The position numbers were made by a program, and so were the translations under genes. A model generated the notes under the pieces. It saw only the letters and a program-made list of their open reading frames with translations. It made no database searches and was not told the origin of the DNA. This document shows positions 57,516 through 64,000 of a DNA stretch of 64,000 nucleotides, piece after piece (the first letter of the stretch is position 1; every line of letters starts with the position of its first letter). The stretch comes from Winogradskyella undariae (lineage in GTDB: Bacteria; Bacteroidota; Bacteroidia; Flavobacteriales; Flavobacteriaceae): the NCBI RefSeq assembly GCF_013285155.1, contig NZ_JABTEL010000005.1, positions 62,001-126,000 of the forward strand, written 5' to 3'.

Positions 57516-59831
57516 CTAAAAATTGATTCTAAAGCTAAGATTTGGAGTGAATTGTAAAGATTGATTATTTATTTCTTTAATTTCTTCATCAGAATTTATA
57601 TTGTAATAACGATTAATGATGTTTGTTTGATTAAAGATATTCCAAACAGAAGCCCCTAGTTCGGCTTGCACACCTTCGGAAATTGAAAAGTCATAAATAG
57701 CTGAAATATCTGTTCTAAAGTAATCGTCTAAACGAGAGCTATTTGGTGTTTTGTACTCTATAGTTGTACTGTTGGTGTTTTGAGTGTCTAATATTGAAGT
57801 GTAAGGTCTTCCCGAGTGCCAGTTTACGCCTAAGCCTATTTTTAAATGAGCAATATTATAAGTGATTGATGCATTTGCAACATGTCTTATGTCTAAGGTG
57901 TTGGGAAATGTTTTTTCTGAATTAAGCGTCTTAAAAATATAATCGTTTTTACTCCAAGTATAACCCAACCAGGTACTGAAGTTATTGAAACGTTTATTAA
58001 TAAGAAAATCAAAGCCTTTTACGGTGTAGCTCCCAATATCATTAGTGAATTGAAACTGATTCTGAAATCCTTGACTCCTCGCTGTAATGTTATTTACGCC
58101 TTTGTAATAGCCTTCTAAAGATATTAGCAGGTTGTTTTGATTATAGCTGAGGCCTAGAGAGAATTGTTCGCTAGTAATTAAAGGAACGTCATCTCCATTT
58201 GCAAGTTGCCATCTGCGTTTTTCAATACCGAAAAAATCTTGTTGTAAATCAATAATTTGTGTTATAGATTGACTTTTTAGTTCGCCTAAAACTTCTAGTC
58301 TAAAATAATCTAGAAATTTATAATTTATAGAAAACCGGGGTTCTATTAAAAAATCAGATAACTTACTGAAATAATTGACTCTAGAGCCTAGTCTGATATG
58401 TGTATCTCGAGTCGGTGAATACCATTCAATTTCTCCAAAAAGTGAATGTGTTCTAATAATTTCTTTATTAAGACTAGTGTAATTCGGGTTTGTAACATCT
58501 TCAAAATAGGTAACGCTAACATCGTTAAACTGGTAGCCTGCATTAAAATTGAGATCATCACTAACGTTTTTTGTTATGTCTATTCTTAAACCAAAGTCTT
58601 CAACTTTATTTTCTTGTGTTAAAGACAGGTTGTTTAATGAATTTTGATTTGTTGCATCTAAATTATAACCTGAATAATAGGCTTGTGCGGATAGCTTAAA
58701 TTTTTTATTCATTCTCTTAGAATAATTAGCACTCGCTCCATGACTTTCTTGGTTTAATTCGCTTCTGGTTTCTTGTAACTCATGGTCCGATGTTATAAAG
58801 GCTTGGTTATAATCTAAGTTGTTAGAGAGTGTTAATAAATTAAGTCTAAATTTAGATGTGTTATCAATATCATATAAAAACTTAACATTAAAATCGTAGA
58901 AAATAAAACGTTCATCCAAAGCTAGTTGGTTGTTGCTTGTGTTTGATTCGTTTAATTCTGAATCCTTAAAAATGCGATTAAAATAAGAATCGTAAGTTTT
59001 GGTAACTAATATATCCGTATAAGAGCGTCTTGCAGATACTTGAATCTCTGTTTTTTTAGATAGAGCTATTTTTGCAAAGCCATCTACACTTAAAAGATTT
59101 CCGCCAAGGCTGATTCTGTTTTTCTGATCTAATTCATCGGTGTTCTTGATAGCTATTGTGCTCGATACAGCATTTCCAAATCTTGCACTAGTTCCGTTTT
59201 TAGAAATTGTAATGCCTTCAGAAAGGTAAGGGTTGAAAGCAGATATCAATCCAAAAAAATGGCCAGATTGGTACATTCTTATGCCTTCATATAAAATTAA
59301 ATTCTGATCATTTGTGCCACCTCTAACATTGATGTTAGAAACACGTTCGTCAACACTTATAATACCTGGTAAATTTTGAACTATTTGTAGAACATCGGGC
59401 TCTGTAAGTCCTGGTAAAATATCAAAAGCTTTAGTGTTAACTTCGATTGTTCCGTTGTTCAATTTAGATATCCCTTTGGTTAAATAGTTCGTTACAATAA
59501 CTTCTTTTAGTTGTTGAATACCATTAGGGATATCTAATTCGTTTTGCTTAGATATGGTTACAAATCGATCACTTAATATTTGGAAATTAAGATTAGTGAC
59601 AAGGTTTAATTGATTTATTGTTTCTTCTAATGAAAGGTTTGAGGTTAATGGAATAATTGAAATATCTTCAATAATATTAGTTTCAAAAGAAAATTTAATA
59701 TTATGCTTTTTTTCTAATTCTATAAGAATTTTTGCAAGTGGTTTTTCTTCCTGTTGTCCTTGACTATGAGTTAGGTTACACAAAGAAAATATTAAAAATA
59801 AAAAACCTAAAAGCTTTAATTTTTTATTCAC
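57516..59831 (-). CDS. TonB-dependent receptor with STN signalling domain
   Basis: 771-residue outer-membrane receptor. A signal peptide (1-23) is followed by an STN (secretin/TonB N-terminal) domain at about 30-95, which passes a signal to FecR; then a plug domain at 135-232 (INVRGGTNDQNLILYEG) and a beta barrel ending in SFRINF. It overlaps the fecR-like gene by 8 bases. It is shorter than a SusC protein and has no SusD partner, so it is a FecA-like sensor-transporter. Ligand unknown. Confidence 0.88.
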   Translation of the reverse strand: MNKKLKLLGFLFLIFSLCNLTHSQGQQEEKPLAKILIELEKKHNIKFSFETNIIEDISIIPLTSNLSLEETINQLNLVTNLNFQILSDRFVTISKQNELDIPNGIQQLKEVIVTNYLTKGISKLNNGTIEVNTKAFDILPGLTEPDVLQIVQNLPGIISVDERVSNINVRGGTNDQNLILYEGIRMYQSGHFFGLISAFNPYLSEGITISKNGTSARFGNAVSSTIAIKNTDELDQKNRISLGGNLLSVDGFAKIALSKKTEIQVSARRSYTDILVTKTYDSYFNRIFKDSELNESNTSNNQLALDERFIFYDFNVKFLYDIDNTSKFRLNLLTLSNNLDYNQAFITSDHELQETRSELNQESHGASANYSKRMNKKFKLSAQAYYSGYNLDATNQNSLNNLSLTQENKVEDFGLRIDITKNVSDDLNFNAGYQFNDVSVTYFEDVTNPNYTSLNKEIIRTHSLFGEIEWYSPTRDTHIRLGSRVNYFSKLSDFLIEPRFSINYKFLDYFRLEVLGELKSQSITQIIDLQQDFFGIEKRRWQLANGDDVPLITSEQFSLGLSYNQNNLLISLEGYYKGVNNITARSQGFQNQFQFTNDIGSYTVKGFDFLINKRFNNFSTWLGYTWSKNDYIFKTLNSEKTFPNTLDIRHVANASITYNIAHLKIGLGVNWHSGRPYTSILDTQNTNSTTIEYKTPNSSRLDDYFRTDISAIYDFSISEGVQAELGASVWNIFNQTNIINRYYNINSDEEIKEINNQSLQFTPNLSFRINF

Positions 59832-60720
59832 GTTTTAATAAAATAGACTTTCCTGATTTACTGTAGCTTAAATTTAAAGGTATTGTAATAGACTTTAGTG
59901 CTAAATCTAAATTATTATGTGTAAAACTTCCGGTAAACAAACGAGACGTGTCAATATTTTCTGTTGTAATACTTTCTTTATACTGATTTTCTAATTCTGT
60001 AATGACGTATTTAAGAGGTACACTTTTAAAACTGCTTTCTCCCTCAAGCCAAAGCGGTTGTAATATGTTTTCTTTACCTTCAGTAATTTGTTTACCATCT
60101 ATAACTTTAAAACTGTTTCCAGGTTTTAGTTTTACCGTTTTACCATTATGTGCTACAGAAACAAGTCCTTCAAAACAAGTCACTTCAAAGTAAGAGCCAC
60201 GTTGTTTTACATTAAATTGTGTTCCTAAAACACTAACGGTGCCATAGTTTGTGATAACATCAAACTTTTGACCTTTAGCAACTTTAAAAAAGGCTTCACC
60301 TTTTAGTTTTACAGCTCTAGTTTTATTCCAATTACTTTCATTAAAAATGACTGTTGAGTTTGCATTTAGATTTACACTTGAAGCGTCTGGTAATTTAATG
60401 ATTGACTGCTCTGCAATTTTTGTATGAATTTCTGTATCTAGAGTTGTGGTATAATAATAAACACTAAGTCCTATCATTAAAATTGCAGCAATTTTAAATA
60501 AAGGTTTTAGCCAAGTATCTGTTTTAGTTGTCTTGGATTTAAGCTGAGGTTGTAAAGTTTTATAAGATGCTTCAGTAATAAAATCTGGAGCTTTAAAATC
60601 TTTTAGAGTAGAATCCATTTTTATCAACTGCGAATAATCCTCTAACTGTTCAAAAGCAATTTGCTCTTCAGTATTGAGGTTGTGATCTAGCCATTTTTTT
60701 ATAAGTTCTTCTCTATTCAT
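59824..60720 (-). CDS. FecR-family anti-sigma regulator
   Basis: 298-residue inner-membrane protein. A cytoplasmic part (1-70) that should bind the sigma factor, one transmembrane helix (75-92) and a periplasmic FecR domain (about 100-195, with LKGEAFFKVAKG and GTVSVLGTQFNV), then a C-terminal domain that contacts the STN of the receptor. It lies between the sigma gene (94 bases upstream) and the receptor, the classic order for cell-surface signalling. Confidence 0.9.
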   Translation of the reverse strand: MNREELIKKWLDHNLNTEEQIAFEQLEDYSQLIKMDSTLKDFKAPDFITEASYKTLQPQLKSKTTKTDTWLKPLFKIAAILMIGLSVYYYTTTLDTEIHTKIAEQSIIKLPDASSVNLNANSTVIFNESNWNKTRAVKLKGEAFFKVAKGQKFDVITNYGTVSVLGTQFNVKQRGSYFEVTCFEGLVSVAHNGKTVKLKPGNSFKVIDGKQITEGKENILQPLWLEGESSFKSVPLKYVITELENQYKESITTENIDTSRLFTGSFTHNNLDLALKSITIPLNLSYSKSGKSILLKRE

Positions 60721-60814
60721 TTATTTCATTATCATTTATAACGATCATAATCAGATGCGTTTTAAAATATGATTTCAACTATATAACAGTTTAACTTTAA
60801 AAACTCCTACTTTT

Positions 60815-61330
60815 TTAAAGTTCATCTATTTCTTCTCTTAATCTTTTTAAAGCACCATAAATTCGTTTTTCAACCCCTTTTACAGAAATACCTAAGAGTT
60901 CCGCTATTTCTTTAAAGCGTTTGCCTTCAGCTCTATTCATTAAAAAAGCGACACGTTGTGCTTCTGTTAAATTGCTAATAGCTTTTTGTAATTTAATATG
61001 GTATTCTTTTTCTTCTAAAACAAACAGAGGTGTTTCGTTAGTTGTTCTTTTCTGAGGTTTTTCATTATATCTTAGAACAACTTTCTGGTGTGAAACAGCA
61101 TTAAGCATTAAATTATTTGCTGTTGTAAATAAAAAACTCTTCGCTTTAGGCGGTGCTACCTTGCTACAATTTTGCCAAAGTTTAATAAATGCTTCTTGTA
61201 CTTTGTCTTGCGGGTTTAAGTGTTCGCCAAATTTGTAGTACAGAAAATTGTGCAAGTTTTTAGCGTGCTTTTTGTATAAACGCTCAAATAATTGCGATTC
61301 ACAAATGTTATCATGCAAAGGTTGACTCAT
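60815..61330 (-). CDS. ECF-type sigma factor (FecI-like)
   Basis: 171 residues with sigma region 2 (about 15-85, QDKVQEAFIKLWQNC) and region 4 (about 112-165, LTEAQRVAFLMNRAEG and ISVKGVEKRIYGALKRLR helix-turn-helix). First gene of the sigma-FecR-receptor unit, so it probably drives receptor expression when ligand binds. The region between it and the divergent lipoprotein gene holds two inverted repeats. Confidence 0.9.
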   Translation of the reverse strand: MSQPLHDNICESQLFERLYKKHAKNLHNFLYYKFGEHLNPQDKVQEAFIKLWQNCSKVAPPKAKSFLFTTANNLMLNAVSHQKVVLRYNEKPQKRTTNETPLFVLEEKEYHIKLQKAISNLTEAQRVAFLMNRAEGKRFKEIAELLGISVKGVEKRIYGALKRLREEIDEL

Positions 61331-61346
61331 GGTTTTTTATAGGGCT

Positions 61347-61377
61347 TACAAATTAGAAATAAATTTTTTAATTTGTA
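61347..61377. promoter_or_regulatory. Inverted repeat upstream of the sigma gene
   Basis: TACAAATTA (61347-61355) and TAATTTGTA (61369-61377), perfect 9-base arms around 13 bases. It lies 17 to 47 bases upstream of the sigma-factor ATG. Could be a protein-binding site or leader hairpin. Confidence 0.45.
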
Positions 61378-61394
61378 GGGTAGGGGATTTTTAA

Positions 61395-61408
61395 TGTAAC
61401 TTGTTACA
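61395..61408. promoter_or_regulatory. Perfect palindrome in the divergent sigma/lipoprotein gap
   Basis: TGTAACTTGTTACA is a perfect inverted repeat with a 2-base centre, the usual look of an operator for a dimeric repressor or activator. It lies 27 bases before the lipoprotein ATG and 65 before the sigma ATG, so it could affect either gene. Confidence 0.5.
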
Positions 61409-61434
61409 TAGTAAAAAGATATAACCCAAATCTT

Positions 61435-63087
61435 ATGATTTTGAATTTTAATAAAACCCTACTTTACTTCCTTTTTGCCCTTTTTTGTCTTACATCTTGT
61501 CAAGATGAAATTAATGAAGTTGAAAATCCTACTGATGAAGAAACTATCCTTCCGAATTCTCTGTTAGTAAATCTAATGAGTAGTATGACTGCTAATTTTG
61601 ATGCTGCAGATGATCTATTAGACGGAGGTAGTTGCTTTTCTGTTGAATTACCTGTGACAGTTATTGTTGATGGGATGAGCTTTATTATTGATAGCGAAGT
61701 TGACTTAGTGCAGCTAGAACAATTATATGGTGATTTTAGTATTGATGAAGAGGACATAGATGTTGAATATCCAATTACTGTAATTTTTATTGATTATAGT
61801 GAGATTGTGATAGAAAACGACGAGCAACTTATAGATTTAATAAATGAGTGTTCTGAGATTCAAGAAGAATATATAGAATGTGCAGATTTTGTTTACCCAT
61901 TGTCTTTTTCTGTTTTTGATTCGGAATTTAGTTTAATTGAGACAGTTGTTGTTGATAATGACCAAGCATTGCATAACTTTTTAAATGATTTAGAAGAAGA
62001 GGATAATACATTAATAGTCAGTTTAAATTATCCTATTAATTTAGAATATGCTGATGGAGAAACTATTGAAGTCAATACTAATGAAGAATTAAGTGATGCC
62101 ATAGAGGCTGCAGAGCAATTTTGTGAAGATGGAAATGATAACTGTGTAGAAGATGATATTTTGATAGATATAATGGAGTGTGCTTGGACTTTTACTGATG
62201 GCTCTGGGGATTTTCAAAATAATTGGATGATTTTTAATGCTGATGGGCAATTACAAATTTCTGAAGGAATGGCAGCATCTGCAATTGGTGGAAGTTGGGA
62301 TTTATCTACAACAGAAAATGGTGTTGTTTTAACCTTATCCGAATTAACAGCATTTCAAGAAACACTAGAAGGTGATTGGCTTATTGTAGAATGTGAAGAT
62401 GGTCGATTAGAAATTATTCGAGATGATTTAGAATTTACCTTAGAACAAGATTGCAATTTAAACAACCCATTTAGCTGTTTTAGTAATTATGAAATCACAA
62501 CTTGTAATGGTTCTAATAACATTCCTATTTACAATTTAAGTGCTAATACCATTGGATTAGTAGGTTGTATTGTTCCTTATTTTTCTTCTTTTCATGAAAC
62601 ACTAATAGATGCAGAAAATAACACCAATGCTATAGAGAATACAGAGGCGTTTGAAACTTTAGTCAGTCAAGTATATTTAAGAATTGAAGCCATAAATGGT
62701 GAATATGAAATCTACGGGATAACATTAATTGGAGAAGATTGTAATGCTGGTAGTTGTACAGAAGGAGATATAGAAGGTATACTTACTTCATGCTTATGGA
62801 ATATAATCAACTATAATGGAAGTGATAATTTAGCGAGTTATAATCTCGATTTTGAACAAGACTCAGGGATTATGGTTGTTTATGGTGCTGATAGTATAAT
62901 AGATGCTGGTTGGTCACTATCTCAAACAGACGATGGTGTTATTATAGCGTTTTCAAATGTTGCCGCACCAAACATACAAGCTATAAACGGAAGTTGGTTA
63001 ATTGTAGAATGTACGGAAAACCAACTGGTTTTGCATAATATTACAAATAGTGATCTCGAAATAGTACTAGATCGTACCTGTGAATAA
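61435..63087 (+). CDS. Acidic lipoprotein with two internal duplications
   Basis: 550 residues; lipoprotein signal ending at Cys22 (LTSC). Very acidic. Residues 67-139 and 149-230 are diverged copies of one unit, sharing a beta pattern, a YPI strand and an EVNTNEEL/IENDEQL helix ending in Cys. Residues 239-340 and 443-549 are copies of a second, lipocalin-like unit: Cys-Leu/Ala-Trp start, GSWDL/GWSLS, then DWLIVEC or SWLIVEC and a terminal Asp-x-x-Cys. No family recognised. Transcribed divergently from the ECF sigma gene; an accessory surface protein of that system is possible but unproven. Confidence 0.6.
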   Translation: MILNFNKTLLYFLFALFCLTSCQDEINEVENPTDEETILPNSLLVNLMSSMTANFDAADDLLDGGSCFSVELPVTVIVDGMSFIIDSEVDLVQLEQLYGDFSIDEEDIDVEYPITVIFIDYSEIVIENDEQLIDLINECSEIQEEYIECADFVYPLSFSVFDSEFSLIETVVVDNDQALHNFLNDLEEEDNTLIVSLNYPINLEYADGETIEVNTNEELSDAIEAAEQFCEDGNDNCVEDDILIDIMECAWTFTDGSGDFQNNWMIFNADGQLQISEGMAASAIGGSWDLSTTENGVVLTLSELTAFQETLEGDWLIVECEDGRLEIIRDDLEFTLEQDCNLNNPFSCFSNYEITTCNGSNNIPIYNLSANTIGLVGCIVPYFSSFHETLIDAENNTNAIENTEAFETLVSQVYLRIEAINGEYEIYGITLIGEDCNAGSCTEGDIEGILTSCLWNIINYNGSDNLASYNLDFEQDSGIMVVYGADSIIDAGWSLSQTDDGVIIAFSNVAAPNIQAINGSWLIVECTENQLVLHNITNSDLEIVLDRTCE

Positions 63088-63114
63088 ATAAAAATTTTAA
63101 GTTAGTTGATTCGG

Positions 63115-63149
63115 AAAAAGGGCTGCTTGCCATGAGTAGCTCTTTTTTT
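63115..63149 (+). terminator. Terminator of the acidic lipoprotein gene
   Basis: AAAAAGGGCTGCT (63115-63127) pairs with AGTAGCTCTTTTT (63135-63147) with two G-U pairs, then T. Confidence 0.82.
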
Positions 63150-63279
63150 ATGGGTTTATTTCATTTAAATTGAAAGAAAATAATGATTCTTTCGGGAAAC
63201 TATTTTAATAATTTTTAGTCTTTCACACTTAGATTAAAATCATTTTCTTAAACACATTCATAATTCCCTCATAAATTCT

Positions 63280-63287
63280 TAAATTTG
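63280..63287 (+). promoter_or_regulatory. Candidate -7 element for ffh
   Basis: TAAATTTG followed by CAAC, the common flavobacterial form. Leader about 55 bases. No obvious -33 TTG. Confidence 0.55.
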
Positions 63288-63346
63288 CAACTTATTAAAA
63301 TAACACAGACTGCTAATTCGCAGACTGAAAATAGAATACTAGAAAC

Positions 63347-64000
63347 ATGTTCAATAATTTAAGTGATAAGTTAGATAAAGCGTTACACGTATTAAAAGGT
63401 CATGGAAGCATTACAGAAGTTAATGTTGCCGAGACACTTAAAGAAGTAAGAAGAGCGCTTTTAGATGCCGATGTTAACTTTAAAATTGCTAAAGAATTTA
63501 CCGTTCGTGTAAAAGAAAAAGCACTTGGTCAAGATGTATTGACGACGTTACAACCAGGTCAATTAATGGTGAAACTCGTAAAAGATGAGTTAACTGAATT
63601 AATGGGGGGTGATGCCGAAGGACTTAATCTTTCTGGTAATCCGAGTGTAATTTTAATGTCAGGTCTTCAAGGATCTGGTAAAACTACTTTTTCTGGTAAA
63701 CTTGCCAATTATTTAAAAAACAAAAAAACTAAGAAACCTTTATTAGTAGCCTGTGATGTTTATCGTCCTGCTGCAATAGATCAATTACATGTTGTAGGAG
63801 ATCAAATCGGTGTTGAGGTTTTTAGTGATAGAGGAAATACAGATCCTGTTGCAATTTCTGAAGCAGGTATTGCTCATGCTAAAGCAAACGGACACAACGT
63901 GGTAATTATTGATACCGCAGGTCGTTTAGCTGTAGATGAAGCCATGATGACTGAAATCTCTAACATTCATAAAGCAATTAAGCCACAAGAAACATTATTT
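63347..64000 (+). CDS. ffh: Signal recognition particle protein Ffh (5' part)
   Basis: Open frame from the ATG at 63347 to the window end, 218 codons, so the C-terminal M domain lies outside. The N domain (MFNNLSDKLDKALHVLKGHG) and most of the G domain are present: G1 GLQGSGKTTFSGKL near 106, DVYRPAAIDQL and the G3 DTAGRLAVDEAMM. It targets nascent membrane proteins with 4.5S RNA. Confidence 0.96.
   Translation, partial: MFNNLSDKLDKALHVLKGHGSITEVNVAETLKEVRRALLDADVNFKIAKEFTVRVKEKALGQDVLTTLQPGQLMVKLVKDELTELMGGDAEGLNLSGNPSVILMSGLQGSGKTTFSGKLANYLKNKKTKKPLLVACDVYRPAAIDQLHVVGDQIGVEVFSDRGNTDPVAISEAGIAHAKANGHNVVIIDTAGRLAVDEAMMTEISNIHKAIKPQETLF

Overview
The window is an AT-rich chromosomal stretch from a member of the Bacteroidota, most likely family Flavobacteriaceae; I cannot fix the genus. 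The evidence is a SusC/SusD pair, a type IX secretion C-terminal tail on one exported protein, STN-type TonB receptors with FecR and an ECF sigma factor, the flavobacterial run rpoA-rplQ-carA-eno-gltA, A-rich translation starts without clear Shine-Dalgarno sites, and several TAnnTTTG -7 promoter elements. I saw no rRNA, tRNA, insertion sequence, prophage or CRISPR array.

Region 1 (1-13851) is mixed. It has a HAD nucleotidase (yjjG-like), an exported protein of unknown function, rarA, a rhomboid protease, a three-gene SusC/SusD/lipoprotein uptake locus on the minus strand, rlmB, and a minus-strand pair made of a T9SS-secreted arylsulfotransferase-like protein and a POTRA/beta-barrel outer membrane protein.

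Region 2 (13955-31473) is the ribosomal protein supercluster on the plus strand: rpsL-rpsG-fusA-rpsJ, then rplC through secY-infA-rpmJ, then rpsM-rpsK-rpsD-rpoA-rplQ. rpmD and rpmJ are short but intact. The few larger gaps (rpsJ-rplC, rpsM-rpsK, rpsK-rpsD, rpoA-rplQ) hold inverted repeats that look like cis-regulatory RNA or terminators.

Region 3 (31505-44788) is housekeeping: carA, eno, gltA, each closed by a clear hairpin terminator; an amidinotransferase/arginine deiminase superfamily enzyme; a minus-strand membrane and lipid block (rsfS-ftsH, then LUD protein-cdsA-psd-acyl-CoA-binding protein); birA, an SRPBCC protein, pyrE and a NUDIX hydrolase.

Region 4 (44886-56209) is accessory metabolism. 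It has a tightly coupled operon of an ATP-grasp ligase with an N-terminal extension, a GCS2-family ligase and an N-formylglutamate amidohydrolase (the best candidate here for an uncharacterised small-molecule or peptide pathway), then an M14 peptidase lipoprotein, a CtlX-type hydrolase, an orphan TPR histidine kinase and argS.

Region 5 (56213-64000) is a FecI-FecR-STN receptor operon ending in a PagL-like lipid A deacylase gene broken by a one-base frameshift in an A tract. A lipoprotein with two internal duplications is transcribed divergently from the sigma factor, and the 5' part of ffh closes the window.
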